A stretch of DNA of 64,000 nt from Pegea sp. RAD2-039 (taxonomy: Eukaryota > Chordata > Thaliacea > Salpida > Salpidae). The stretch covers positions 108,408 through 172,407 of the forward strand of contig JAQGEQ010000180.1 in NCBI GenBank assembly GCA_034620365.1, in the 5' to 3' direction. The notes beneath the pieces are model-generated. The model was not told where the DNA came from. It saw only the letters and a list, made by a program, of their open reading frames with translations, and made no database searches. This document shows, in pieces, positions 1-11,225 of the stretch (positions are counted from its first letter, which is position 1; every line of letters begins with the position of its first letter). The position numbers were made by a program, and so were the translations under genes.

Positions 1-1
1 T

Positions 2-823
2 TTTCTAGTGCAGATATTGGATGGATTTGGCAATATAACCGCAACTAATATCTACAAACAAACCAAGAAACTTAATGATTTGATCACCAGATTGTCTTTG
101 CTATCTGGTAGAACTAACAATGTGAAGCTATCAACAAATACAAATTTTCACAACTTAAAACGATATTTATTATTTTTAGATGGCTTTTGTTGTGCACTTA
201 TGCAATCATGTAACAATCTGTTGTCTAATGATTCTGCTTATCTCAAGTATTATCGAGAAATAATGAGAGAGCTTGCTTTTGTAAGCTTATGCGATTTGAG
301 GTTATTCATTCAACCTTCGATAGAAAGACATATGTATGTTTTCGGACAAACATTTTCATCAAACAGCCTAGAAGAAAATTTACTAAAAGATAAACAAAAT
401 CCAAAATTTTTTGAAATTTATTTTAACAATTTAATTGTACCTGTTTTGTTTATTTTTAACTTGTTGACGTCATTAGCTTGTTGTGTAAAGTTTTCAAAGA
501 TAAGAAAAGAATCTGTTTGCCTCAAAACTGATCTGTTCCAGTTTGAAGAAGCTTATAAAAGTTCCAATTTTTCTGATCAGTTAAACAATATTAAATCTGA
601 CGTATCAGAGAAAATGAAAGATTCTATGATTAACATAAGAAATAAAGAAACCAACAAAGATAAAATGCTTGCTAGTAATTATCAGCACCTATATGAAAGC
701 CTGTTGGACGAATTACTTGATATAAAACTAATTTGTGAAGATGTGTCAGGCTGTCAAAAGATGAAATCTATTTTGAATACAGCCGCAGAAGTAATTAAAA
801 AGTTGTTTTCTTGGTTTAAATAG
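2..823 (+). CDS. Member 1 of an unrecognised intronless gene family (C-terminal part, cut by window edge)
   Basis: The frame is open from the first bases, so this is the C-terminal part of a protein that begins left of the window. Comparison with the relative at 45661 puts its first visible residue near position 158 of the full protein. It has moderately hydrophobic stretches, the strongest around the in-frame segment LIVPVLFIFNLLTSLACC, then a basic KFSKIRK and a Lys-rich, probably helical tail ending in a conserved Q-K-M-K-S-I-L box. The stop is at 821-823. I do not recognise the family. The hydrophobic segments suggest membrane association, which is inference. The closest relative is the frameshifted copy at 45661; the member at 7067 is more distant. 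Confidence 0.6.
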   Translation, partial: FLVQILDGFGNITATNIYKQTKKLNDLITRLSLLSGRTNNVKLSTNTNFHNLKRYLLFLDGFCCALMQSCNNLLSNDSAYLKYYREIMRELAFVSLCDLRLFIQPSIERHMYVFGQTFSSNSLEENLLKDKQNPKFFEIYFNNLIVPVLFIFNLLTSLACCVKFSKIRKESVCLKTDLFQFEEAYKSSNFSDQLNNIKSDVSEKMKDSMINIRNKETNKDKMLASNYQHLYESLLDELLDIKLICEDVSGCQKMKSILNTAAEVIKKLFSWFK

Positions 824-3620
824 TGATGCCTACTAATGCGAAAGTGAAGTCAAAAATAAGAATTGCAAACGTTTCAGTACAGCATCAAAACCTTACATAA
901 GAAAACTTTCATATTTTTCTTGAACATATTTTTTCGTTTAAACTCAAAAGTTCAATGTTGTTTTCTTCTAAAACGACTAAACGTCAGAAACGAAGATATA
1001 TGAACACAAACCAATGACATTAGATGATATTGGTCGGATGTAAATTTAAATAAATAGCTTTAAAAATGATAAAATAAAATTTTACTTCTGATAAAGAAAT
1101 GTTTGATGCCTGCGAGATAAGTTTGTGCGTTTGCTAATTGTTCTTACTACCAGAAAAGTTTATGTTTTATAATCTAAGTTTAAATTTCGCCTCTTGTATA
1201 TGATGTTTAATTATTTTGTTGGAATTAAAATAAAATTACGAAAACTTTGTGCTTCAATCAATTTTTCCATCAAGCAGCTATAGTCGAATATTTCAAGTCT
1301 TATTTGTTTTTGTCTAGATCTTATAGGTTAGTTTAATTACACAAAAGTCATTTAACTTATTTATAGTATTTTATAAATTACAACAAGTTAAGAAAAGATA
1401 AAAATACTTTAACGTTAGATTTTCATGTATTTTTGAGATGTTATCAATGATACTCACTGTAAAGCACAATCAGAACATTCCAGATTGTTATGATTGCTTA
1501 ACATAAAGTTTCACAACAACAACAGAAGCTTGATAATGTTTTTTTAAAAATAGGATAAGACTTAGATGCGATTGTTTTTTGATGTCCATGTATTTTATAT
1601 AGATGTCATCAATGATGCTCACCGTTAAATTAATCTTGAATCCAGAACGTTCCAGAAAAACAATAGAAGCTTGATAATATTCTTTATTATTGTTCAAAAA
1701 TAAAATATTTGAAAGTCTTAATAACACTGATAAGAAATTTAAAAACTTTTTTTTTTATTTTTGTTAATATCATTAGTCCTATAAAGCTTTTTGATAGAAA
1801 AAACTTTCAGATGATTACAAAAATTATTTTGATAGTACAGCTAAACGTACTCATTGCAAAACACATTAATTATAGCTGTAGAAAAGGATGTGAAAATTAT
1901 AAATTTCAATGATTAAAAACTAAGAAAGAAAAGATTTACAAATTGATACATAACTAAATAAAATGTTTATAAATGCTACTAAATTAAAATCAAAGTCTTT
2001 GTTAGACTTTTGCTATTTGCATTTTCACGATTAGTTTTCTATTAAAATCATAAAATAGAGACAGAATTAAATCGATCAAATTTAATTAGAAACTGTAATA
2101 GAAGTTTTTTATCATCTTGAAACACATGAGATATCATGAAAAATAAAAACAAAATTGTCATTTGGATGTTGTTGCTTATTCTTCATTAAGAGCTTTTATC
2201 AAAGTTGTTTATTAGTTCTGAAAACAAAACTTTTTGCTAAATCATATTTAAATTTCATTCAGTAAAAAGCAATTGTAAATATAAAGTTTATTTCATCGAT
2301 TTGTTCAAACTTGATATTTAAAAAATCGACTAAAACACAAAACATTACATAGATATTAGTAAATTACTTTTAACTATCTCCATCTACATTATCTCGCAGA
2401 CAAACAAAAACTATCTTCTTGTAAGAAAATAGTAAAAAAAAATATTCTAATTTTAGAATTTTTACAAAAGTTTTGAAGTGATTAACTAGAGTTACAAACA
2501 ATATTTCAAACATAAACTGTTTATATTAAATTATTGAGCCTACAATTTATTTGTTTAGTTTATCCAAATTTTTATGGGAATTATTTTTTGTAAACTATAA
2601 ATTTTGACAACATTAAAACTTAAAAATGAAAACTTAAAAAATTTATGGAAACTGATAAGTAGCAAATAGTAAAAACTTAATTTAGAATTGTTATCAATAA
2701 AAAAATGTTCTCGTTGTTTAAAATAAATCAAACCGGAAAAAAAAATTTAATTTTAAATTTTGAGTTTTGTCCGGACAAACACTAAACCGAAAGATATTAA
2801 TAAAAACAAACAATTTTCATAGAGTTTAACAGAAGTTCAAGACAAATCAACTATTTTGAAATCGGCAACTTGCCGATGACCTAAAATCAAATTCAAAATA
2901 GTTCGAAAGTAAAAGATGCTAGTTATCACTGGTCAGTGATTTCAATCCCAAACTTGTTAGCATGGTGCAACTTCTTGCTAAGTAATCTAAGAAGTATTAT
3001 TGCAGGATACCTTTTCATCAGTTTCCTATTTTGAAATCATGAACATGTCGGTAATCTAATTTAAACAATTGCTAGTTTCTTTCTTATATGAGTATTTTTT
3101 TACTATTACACAGATAAATGTGCTTCGGGTCACTTTCACGGAGTTTCCAGTATTTTAAGCCGGTTGACAATTAAAAAAGACTTAAATGATTATCATCTTC
3201 TATAATGATTTTATAGTTTTGATTCTCAAGCTTATGTAGGGCAACTACTACAAGTAAAGTTCCTGAATTTTCAATAGACAGAATATAAACTGTTTTTCTT
3301 TATCTTTTATAATCATCTAATACTCAAAATTTGAAGAAAGCATTTGAACACACCAAAAATAGAAATCATTTACAAGAACTAGCCTTTTATCAAGTCTTTG
3401 CATTCACGTATATATGAAGGCAGTAAAATTATACTGATAATAAGCATACTGAATAGCTAAACCACAAAACTTCTTTGCAAAATAAAGCTTTCATTATGTG
3501 TTGAAATTGTGTATATAGTTTAAATTATTGATCAAAACTGAAGAAAGTAAAGTTTGTTTAAACGTAGAGAAGAATTCTCACAAATATCTTTTAGTTAGAT
3601 GCTTATTTCATAAAATTCTT
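824..3620. repeat. Spacer of block 1, duplicated at 47024-50045 and partly at 59216-61020
   Basis: No convincing gene lies in these 2.8 kb. The stretch matches the spacer after the family member in block 2 almost base for base, with a few percent substitutions and small indels. Its right half (about 2200-3620) recurs again at 59745-61020 and, inverted and more diverged, at 57100-58000. Short open frames here are not conserved in reading frame between copies and look like chance. Confidence 0.75.
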
Positions 3621-3627
3621 TTTTGGT

Positions 3628-3797
3628 AATCAAGTAAAGCTTTTTTGAGACGCTTTCAAAGCTACCAAATAATTTTGTCGCGTTTAATTTCATGTTTGAT
3701 TCAAAAAGTAGGAGGTTACTCCTAATAGACACTTACCTTATTCAAATAGATAAATTTAGAAGTCTTATCTACGTTCATATAAATATTATTAAGTTTA
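3628..3797 (+). repeat. Single diverged copy of the 198-bp satellite monomer
   Basis: This segment carries the landmarks of the monomer that forms the array at 61311-64000: a TTTGATTCAAAAAGTAGGAG-type stretch, the palindrome AGGAG-GTTA-CTCCT, then ATAGACACTTACCTTATTC and the AGAAGTCTTA(T/G)CTACGTTCATATAAA box. It stands alone here, next to the 3' end of the SMC6-like pseudogene. In block 2 the same place holds two monomers. Confidence 0.75.
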
Positions 3798-4958
3798 GTT
3801 CATATATCTACTATTTCCATTTGTCGACTGAAATTAAATGATAAAGTTTCTTCAATCTTTTGCAGTTGGTTTGTGCAAATTTCAATCTGACTTCTAGCAG
3901 TATGGTAGAGTTCTTTAGCAATCTTTACTTCTTCCAAACTCTTGTCGTAATCTCCAACAGTTTTTTCTCTGTTATTAATTTTTGCTTGAATCGCTGAAAT
4001 TGTTTTTATGATATCTTCAGTGGTTTCTTCGATATCAGGTCGCTCTTTAGACACTTGCCGAGCTTTAAGCTACCTTTAAGCTACCTGCTTTAATAGAACA
4101 ACATTCAACTTCTTGACTTACCAACTCAAACTTTTTTTTCAACTCTGCAACTAAGGTCTTATGCTCATCATACTTACCTAAACAATAGTTTTGTTCAGAT
4201 TTCAACATCTTTAATTGATCTGATAAAATGTTAAGTTCCTCAGAAAGGCTATCAACTATTTCATGTCGAGCTATTACAGTTTCTTCTATCGATCCACAAT
4301 TTCTTTTTCTTTCAGTTAATTCTAGTTTAGTTGCTTGTTGCTGTGAATTAACTCTGATTAATTCGCCCTTTTCTTTTTTCAATTTATGCTCATAAAGCAA
4401 GTTTTTTTCTTCTAATTATTTCCAGTTCATTTCAATTGGCTTTTCCATCCACTCTAGTTTATTGATCTCTAATCGAACTTTCTTCAAATTTTTTACAAGA
4501 TTAACTTTATGCATCTTCATTTGGTTCAAAGACTTCTTTTTCATGTTAGATTGACTTTGCAATTCAGTTATGCTAGCTTTAACTTTTTTAAGACTGTTTT
4601 GATGAGTAATAACTTATTTTTGATGTTCTTTAATAGCTTCCTAAAAGTCGTCACCTAAAAAACTTGTTTTTGATGAATATTTGTTTGAATAAAACTTTCT
4701 GACATACACTTCATCACCTTCTGATGTTATAGCCTTCGTACACTTATCCCTTTTCTGAACTTGAATGCAATCAATAGCTTCATTCAAATCAGGAATTATG
4801 AGAACGTTTTCAATATGAGTCCAATCAATAAAACAATTCATCACATTTACATCAATTACTTTCAGCAAATCGTAAACAGTCGAGTACTTTGGGTGAGTTG
4901 TTCTAAAGCGGTTGACATCATGTAGCTTTTCTCCAAACTTCACAATGTAAATTGACAC
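3737..4958 (-). pseudogene. SMC6-like hinge/coiled-coil fragment, disabled (block 1 copy)
   Basis: Read on the minus strand, the pieces resemble SMC6, the ATPase of the SMC5/6 DNA-repair complex. The end of the hinge comes first (HPKYSTVYDLLKVIDVNV, then a FIDWTHIENVLII segment and the EGDEVYVRKFYS region, like the SMC6 GDQVFxxRYYS stretch), followed by a long coiled coil and a KERPDIEE segment like the C-R-ER-(I/V) box of SMC6. It has no ATP-binding ends. It is disabled by in-frame stops (DF*EA near 4640, WK*LE near 4415) and by a frame break near 4060, where an 11-bp unit is repeated. The last stretch ends in AATAAG followed by GTAAGTG, a good donor site, so a spliced exon end survives at 3737. 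The identification rests on motif memory. Confidence 0.65.
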
Positions 4959-5384
4959 CGTTTATCCTGATTCTTTTCTGGTTGATATCCTACGTATATT
5001 AGAATACCTACGTATCTTTATGCTTTTCACTTGAAAGCCAACAAAAGAGCAGTTATCTGTGTATGATTTCATCTGAGGAGTCAGTCTGCCTCAACCACTA
5101 ATTTATTTCTTTTTGTCGACATTCTCTGAGCTACTTACAAGGCATGTCTTCATGAATTGTCGTAAATGATTTGATGATTAAAGTGTTAACAAAGTTTATT
5201 CAAAATCGGCATTTTTATTAAACACCAATATAGCAAGTTTTAATAAACGAACTTATTTATTCACAAATTATGTTGTTATTAATCAAGCAATTTCTGGTAG
5301 AGTTTAAGGAAAGGAATTGTGTAACTTAGAAGATGTGAATTAAAAGTTCCTATCCTTAATCTGGTCAACAAACAAGATGATGTG
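4959..5384. other. Upstream flank of the SMC6-like pseudogene, no gene seen
   Basis: This stretch is shared with block 2 (51582-52014). It contains a short direct repeat of the motif TACGTA(G/T)(G/A)T near 4990-5010. It may hold remains of upstream SMC6 sequence, but I can read no frame with confidence. Confidence 0.4.
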
Positions 5385-5545
5385 TAAAATTGTACATTTG
5401 AATAAAATAAATTTGTACATTTGAATAAAATAAATTTGTGCATTTGAATAAAATAAAATTGTACATTTGAATAAAATAAAAATTGTACATTTAAATAAAA
5501 GAAACTTGTACATTTGAATAAAATAAAATTTTACATTTGGTATTT
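5385..5545 (+). repeat. A+T-rich minisatellite, unit about 23-24 bp, about 7 copies
   Basis: The unit reads roughly TTGTACATTTGAATAAAATAAA and is repeated with small changes. The last unit runs straight into TATTTGAATAAGGTAAGTG, the exon-end/donor motif of the satellite monomer, so the minisatellite may have grown from that motif. Block 2 has a longer version (52015-52258), and 41014-41178 has it in the opposite orientation. Its open frames encode only repeats of the FILFKCT kind and are not genes. Confidence 0.85.
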
Positions 5546-5645
5546 GAATAAGGTAAGTGTCTATCAGGAGTAACCTCCTATTTTTGTCAATCAAACAAAA
5601 AATTATACGCGACAGAATTTTTTGATAGCTTTGAATGCGCATCTA
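5545..5645 (-). repeat. Inverted partial satellite monomer
   Basis: This is the reverse complement of the core of the 198-bp monomer: GGTAAGTGTCTATCAGGAG, then CTCCTATTTTTGTCAATCAA, then a TTGATAGCTTTGAATGCGC end. With the direct monomer at 3628-3797 it brackets the SMC6-like pseudogene and minisatellite as a pair of inverted repeats about 1.9 kb apart. The same pair is present in block 2. Confidence 0.7.
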
Positions 5646-7066
5646 CAGCTGGTGGAATTACAGAGAAACATCTGTTTGTGAAAGTTCAGGGGTATGTTCA
5701 TTAAATTCATCCAATAGAAGCAGATGCTGCTCATACTACCGAATAAAAAAGTGACTTAGTAATGGAATGAATGAGGGTTAGCAGAAATAACAATTATTGC
5801 TTCCGAAAAGATAAATCGAAAGGGAGAAGCAAGAAGAAAGTCGATCCCAAACATGTAAGTTGAACTTATTTTTGTTAAAATCAAACTGATACTTTATTTT
5901 TCATGTTCAGTACTTGCTAGAAGAAATGAACCGTTTGTTAAGCGGTGAGTTTCCCAAACACCTTATTAGTAATTTATTGTTACTGTTGCTGGTAATATTA
6001 GTCAATCTATGAATACTTCCCTGATCAAACCATCACTGTGTTTTGCTGCAGTGACCTTTTTGACGAGCAAACCTTTCTTTTAGTTTTTGTACATACAACT
6101 ACTTCAGCGTCGCTTCTGTTTTTACATAAATCTGACAGCACTAAAAGTACACATTGTGGGTTGCGCGCTTAACAGGGTAGATTGAAAATTCCTTTTACTT
6201 TTACCTTAGTTTTGTTTAATTTTATTTATTCAACCAAGTGGTTGTAATCTGTAAGTTTGCTGCCAGGAATTTCAACTTTATATTCAGATAGTTTCACAAA
6301 ACTAATGCTGCAATAGTAGCTATTTACTTAAAAATAAAACGTCTACAATTAGATCTAAAACTTACTACCATAACTCATAAACATCGTCTAGCGGAAAGTA
6401 AAAAAACATATATTCAAAAAGCTGAGGAAAACTTTTACAATTTCAAAGAAATTATTTTTAGCTTTTTGCCAAAATATAACTATGCTCATAAGGCTTTATG
6501 TAATATCAGTAAAATATCGATTTATATAAACAGAAAAAGCAAAGAAATCACTTTATAGGATTTTACAAAATTATTAATAATAAAACTGTCTCTTTATCAG
6601 TTATTAAATTGAAAAAATATTATTGAAATGACTACAGTTTGAACAAGCTGATTGAATAAGTAACAAGTCTGTTTTCATGATTTTTATTTCGATTGATTTG
6701 GTTTACATCTGCAAGACTATAAATATATGAACAACCCAAAGATGAAAGCATATGTGTTGAAGACTCTTATTATATTGAAAGTTCTATTTTTTACTTTATC
6801 GTTTGTTTGCCATTTTTGTACTGAACATGTTTTAGTTATTTGATGTAACTTTATAATTTCTATTTATTATTTAAGTTAACAAAGATATTACTACTTCTTA
6901 ACTGAACCTAAATCTTAATGCCTGGTGTAAGTTGTAAAGTAGAACATTCTCAGAACATTTTGTGATTAGTAAATGTACTATGTGATGATACTTTTTATCT
7001 AATAAATAATTTAACTACAGACTTATTTTTAGCAGTTCCTGATTTTGTAGATTAACCAGCAAGAAA
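5646..7066. other. 5' flank of family member 2, duplicated at 52353-53773 and 44190-45660
   Basis: I see no gene in these 1.4 kb. The stretch is conserved upstream of three family members (7067, 45661, 53774), so any promoter for the family should lie here. Best conserved between copies are the part from about 6220 (CAACCAAGTGGTTG) to 6430 and the 250 bases before the start codon. No TATA box can be singled out in such A+T-rich DNA. Confidence 0.5.
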
Positions 7067-8410
7067 ATGAACAATTTTGAAATGAATAAATATTCTGAAT
7101 GTGTGAAAGTTCTAGACGTTGGAGGAAAAACATCTTTCATATTGCAAGGTAGTCTATTTGATTACATTTTTACAAGCCCGGCAGGAAATGAGCTTATAGA
7201 ACTTCACTCTAAGTACCAAGATAAAGATATTTCTGTTGATGGATTTGATTGTTTTTCTGATTTACTTGTGAAAGAAAATATTTTGTCCGCAGGATTCGTT
7301 TACTGGACATACAAAGAAAGTGGATTAGTGAAACTTTACAAATTAAAAGATTTTAAAGTCAGCAGTAACTCATGTGTTTTTAATATACTTAGAATATTCT
7401 TTCAAATTGGAACAAAGTTTTCTTTCAAACAGGACAAATCTGTAGAAAGCCATTTTGTTGCTTTAGAATTATTGAAACATTGTCTGTTGGTTGCTGAAAA
7501 ATTCAAACCAACTAAAACCGTAATGAAATACAAATTATCTGCGTTCTCATTTTTTATAGTGCAGATCTTGGATTTATTCAGCAATACGTACGGAACTAAA
7601 CTCTGCAAACAAACCAAAAAACTTAATGATTTGAAAAACAGATTGTCTTTGCTATCTGGTAGATCTAACAATGTGAAGCTATCAACAAATATAAATAATC
7701 AGAGGGTTAAAGAATTTTTGTCGTTTTTGGATGTCTTTTCTTTCTCACTGACGCAATCATGTACCACTCTGTTTTGTGAAGAACTTACTATATTAAATTA
7801 TAACCGATATTTAATGAGAGTTCTTGCATTTGTAAGCTCCTGCGATGTGATGTTTTTCATTCAATATTCAATAGCAGGACAGTACCATGTTTTTGGGCAA
7901 ACAATTGCTTCAAATAGCGTACGAAAATGTTTAAAAGGAATTAAGGAAAATTTCTTTAAAACTTTTTTTATTGATTCAATTGTAGTTGTTTTGTTCAGTT
8001 TTAATTGGTTGATATCATTAGCTTGCCTTATGAAGTTTTCAAAGATAAGAAAATATTCTAACCGCCTCCAAGCTGGTTGGTACTTGTGTCAAGAGTTTTA
8101 TAGAACTTTTAATTATATTACTCTGCTAAAAATTATTCAAAGAGATGTTTCAGAGAAAAGGGAATTTTTTATGAGTAAAATAAAAAATAAAGAAAAAAGG
8201 AAAGCTAAAAAAATGTTTGCTAAAAATCAAGAAAACGACAAGGGTGAAAAGTTTATTTGTAGATTTAAGAGCCTATTGGCCGAATTATTTTATATAAATA
8301 AAAATTGTAAAGACCGTATAGACTGTAGAAAGATGAAATCTATTTTAAAAACAGCCACAACAATATTCATAAAGTTGTTTTCCTCTTTTCAAAATAGTTA
8401 TGCAAGTTAA
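7067..8410 (+). CDS. Member 2 of the unrecognised gene family, 447 aa, intact and intronless
   Basis: This is one uninterrupted frame starting in the context AAGAAAATGAACA, with a second in-frame ATG five codons on. I do not recognise the family. The N-terminal half contains VLDVGGKTSFILQGSLFDY and a conserved KFSFKxDKSVESHFVALELL box. Hydrophobic stretches lie near residues 158-172, 248-271 and, strongest, 297-325, followed by KFSKIRK. The last 75 residues are Lys-rich and end NSYAS. Compared with the copy at 53774 the protein is nearly identical, but that copy reads through to a longer C-terminus because of a small indel. A multi-pass membrane protein is possible. Lack of introns, where neighbouring genes have many, suggests an origin by retroposition or a mobile carrier; this is inference. 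Confidence 0.75.
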   Translation: MNNFEMNKYSECVKVLDVGGKTSFILQGSLFDYIFTSPAGNELIELHSKYQDKDISVDGFDCFSDLLVKENILSAGFVYWTYKESGLVKLYKLKDFKVSSNSCVFNILRIFFQIGTKFSFKQDKSVESHFVALELLKHCLLVAEKFKPTKTVMKYKLSAFSFFIVQILDLFSNTYGTKLCKQTKKLNDLKNRLSLLSGRSNNVKLSTNINNQRVKEFLSFLDVFSFSLTQSCTTLFCEELTILNYNRYLMRVLAFVSSCDVMFFIQYSIAGQYHVFGQTIASNSVRKCLKGIKENFFKTFFIDSIVVVLFSFNWLISLACLMKFSKIRKYSNRLQAGWYLCQEFYRTFNYITLLKIIQRDVSEKREFFMSKIKNKEKRKAKKMFAKNQENDKGEKFICRFKSLLAELFYINKNCKDRIDCRKMKSILKTATTIFIKLFSSFQNSYAS

Positions 8411-9270
8411 GTGAAGCATCAATGCGAAAATGAAGTCGAGAATAAGAATTGTAAAAATATCAGTCAGGCACTGAAACCTTACATAAGAAAACTTTCTTTT
8501 TTTATTTAACGAAAATTTTCATTTAAACTTAAACATTCATTTTAAATTGTTTTCTTCTAGAATAATAACTCTTTAAAAGTTAAAGGCTGAACGTCAAAGA
8601 TATATGAGCAAGAAGCAGAGACATCAGATAATGTTGGTCGGATGTAATTCTAAATAAGTTTGTATAATGACAAAATAAAATTTTACTTTTGATAAAGTAA
8701 AGTTTGATATCTGTGATATTTGTTTGTGCGTTTGCTAATTATTTTTACTACCAGAAAAATTTATGTTTCATATTCTAAGTTTAAATTTCGCCTCTTATAT
8801 TTGATGTTTAATTTTTTTGTTCGAGTTAAAATAAAATTATAAAAACTTTGTGCTTTAATCAGTTTTATTATCAGGCAGGTATAATCGAATCTTTCAAGAT
8901 TTTTTTATGTCTGTCTAGATTGTATAAGGCTAGTTGAAAGACACCATAGTTAATATTTTTAAATCAATGTTTAAGTTATAGTACATTGTAAAAGGAACAA
9001 AAAGTAACGTTGATCAAGCAAACTCATTTATTCTACAAGTAGCTTCTATAATAAGAATTAAATCATTTACACATTGCATGTGATTTAGTAAAGTTTATTA
9101 GTTGTTAGTATTTTGTAAGAAGGTAATTACAACAAAAAATCAATGTTACATCATTTAGGTTTTATGAAAGTTTCTGATTTTGTGTTGGAGTCATTAAAAT
9201 CTCTTTTCTTCTCTATAATTTGCATTCTATTACTATTGAATTTTTTGATATTCAATTAGGTACTCACCTT
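8411..9270. other. 3' flank of family member 2
   Basis: No gene is visible. The stretch resembles the flank after member 5 (55145-55760) and, more weakly, those after members 1, 4 and 6. Shared blocks include TTTAAATTTCGCCTCTTATA and the AAAACTTTGTGCTTTAATCA stretch. It probably holds the 3' UTR; AATAAAAT-type signals are too common in this DNA to choose one. Confidence 0.45.
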
Positions 9271-9279
9271 GAGTAACAG

Positions 9280-9592
9280 TATTTAAGCTTAAATGCCAAT
9301 TGATAGTTATAAACATCGTCTCAGCTTCTTCAATTTAGATACTTTGGAAATTCGACGGATTAAATACGACTTAATTCTTATTTTTAAAATTATCCACAAT
9401 TTAATTGACATTCAGTTTGATGATTTCTTTTCCATTAGTCCTTCCCTAAAGTTATATCAGCTCAGACGACACACATTACACCTTAATCAGCCCATATCAC
9501 CTAGTTAATTGTGAGAATGTGTGTTAACGAGAGGTGCTCTTTTCAGGTACCCTCCTTCGCATTTATTGTAATAAATAAATAAATACAAGTAA
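9280..9592 (+). mobile_element. 5'-truncated non-LTR retrotransposon (LINE) 3' end
   Basis: A 71-codon frame reads HRLSFFNLDTLEIRRIKYDL followed by an IFKIIHN and DFFSISPS segment. This matches the region after the polymerase domain in many animal LINEs (RLxxLxLxxLExRRxxxDLI...FKIxxG). About 60 bases after the stop the sequence ends in a (TAAA)n-type tail at about 9568-9592. Only the extreme C-terminus remains, so it cannot move. Confidence 0.7.
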
Positions 9593-10210
9593 GTAGATAC
9601 AAACAGCAATAGTTTGGTAAAATTGTGAAAGATCCTAGCTATTAAATATCTACGATTCTATTTTCTAAACAAGCGTCAACCATTCTATCAAAGTAGGTGT
9701 TTAATTGTGTGCTGCTAGGAACAAATTTGGTTTGTAAAGACAAATTTTTCTAAAGTTGATGCTACTCAGCTTAAAGAAAACTCTAAAAATAATTTTGTTT
9801 GGTTCTAAATTAAACATTTTGTTTGTTCATGTTTCGTAATGTAAATTTGTAAGATGTAATGAAATTAAATGAACTGAATTTTATATTAATAAATTTAGAT
9901 ATTTTTAATGAATAAAAAGAGCTTTTACATTTTTACATATTCATTTATTCTATTTCTAATTATTTTTGAATTGTAATTCTTACAACTGAATTTAATTGAG
10001 AAGTACTAACTTATTTATTAATTTCAGAAAAATAAAAAATTAGATTAATTATCAAATTTTAATTGTGTTAATTTAGAATGTTTTCTAACCTCTTTTTTAT
10101 TTGTAACTTACTTTCACTGTTTGATATCACTCACAAAACTACGCATCTTAACCAAATCTTTACTGTTATTAAATATTTCCCATCTTGCATATTTCTTTCA
10201 TATTTTAATT
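9590..10210. repeat. Dispersed repeat, partner of 18410-19450
   Basis: Two parts recur 9 kb further on in the same order and orientation: 9590-9790 (landmark AACAAGCGTCAACCATTCTA) matches 18410-18600, and 10080-10200 (landmark AAAACTACGCATCTTAACCA) matches 19330-19445. Sequence between the two parts is not clearly shared. The two copies bracket the tRNA and the mini-exon gene. No coding frame is evident. Confidence 0.7.
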
Positions 10211-10341
10211 TTTTCGTTTAACTTTTGAAATCAGAGACTTCAAGAAAACATTATCTACTTTTTCATTTAATTTCCTAGAAATAATAAGTTCTAGATAAAA
10301 TTGTATGTTATAAACTAAATCTCTGAATTTAAATTTCGTTG

Positions 10342-10413
10342 TCCTCGTTAGTATAGTGGTGAGTATCCCCGCCTGTCACGCGGGAGACCGGGGTTCGATT
10401 CCCCGACGGGGAG
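10342..10413 (+). tRNA. tRNA-Asp (GTC anticodon)
   Basis: This is a 72-nt cloverleaf. The 5' acceptor arm TCCTCGT pairs with ACGGGGA, with one G-T pair; the A box is TTAGTATAGTGG, the anticodon GTC at 10375-10377 sits in the loop CTGTCAC, and the B box is GGTTCGATTCC. There is no intron and no encoded CCA. The B box and structure look intact, so it should be transcribed by RNA polymerase III. Confidence 0.97.
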
Positions 10414-10414
10414 T

Positions 10415-10420
10415 TCTTTT
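10415..10420 (+). terminator. Pol III terminator of tRNA-Asp
   Basis: A run of T (TTCTTTT) follows the discriminator base within a few nucleotides, the usual stop signal for RNA polymerase III. Confidence 0.8.
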
Positions 10421-11225
10421 TGGTAACTTACAATTTATTCATTTGCCAATTTTTTTAGTAAAATTAAAAACATTATTTAACTTTCTATAATAATTACATT
10501 TTTATAGACATTTTTACAATTATAGATACAAATTCTAAATTCATAAAACTTGTTTTTTCGTAATACATAAATATTAATACAAGTTCCTCTTAGACAAGAA
10601 GGTAAGTACTCTGACAGGGATAGACATAAAAGCTGGACTTTTCTTCAAATACTTGAATCAAATACTAGAAGTTTATCTGATCATAGTTTTTTGATACATT
10701 AGTAATATTAAGTAGAGTTTGTATTTATTTAGATATCAAAAATAAATGAATCCAGCGACCTGATTGTGTCATTGGCTGAAAAGTCAATTCTTTAAAGAAA
10801 ACCTTTACAAGTTTTATAAACAAGATTATGTTAGATTGAAAAGATGAGAACATTGACTGCACTCATTAATTATTAACTAATTACTCCTTAATTATGTAAC
10901 ATCTATGAATACTTTGAGAGCTGTCAGAGTTATCTAGAATCTGAGGAAAAGTTATATTAAAAAAAGTCTGATGAAATTTTTGTATACTATTGAAATCAAA
11001 AACAAAAACCAAGAAAAGTCTAAGAAAGATTTTTGTTTATTCTGATACGCTTCGACAAATAATGTTTAAGATTTGAATAGTGTTTACAATCAAATGTAAA
11101 CGGTACAAGAATGACTATTATCACATTTACGTCAGCAGTTAACTCGACAAAACTTCTCAAAATAAATGAAATTTGTTTACCAGCAGATGTAGAAAACATA
11201 TTTCCAATTCAGTTCCATCATTCAA
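10421..11225. other. Intergenic, nothing recognised
   Basis: This is A+T-rich DNA between the tRNA and the 3' end of the minus-strand mini-exon gene. Its right part probably holds the 3' UTR of that gene. I see no repeat or reading frame worth naming. Confidence 0.5.

Noticed and set aside
1488..1912. Small overlapping frames in the spacer (1488-1727 minus, 1709-1912 plus)
   Set aside because: The block 2 counterparts near 47930-48350 are interrupted by indels, so the frames are not conserved.
7067..8410. PEX11-like peroxisomal membrane protein
   Set aside because: Length of the C-terminal two thirds and a late hydrophobic segment recall PEX11, but no signature could be matched with confidence.
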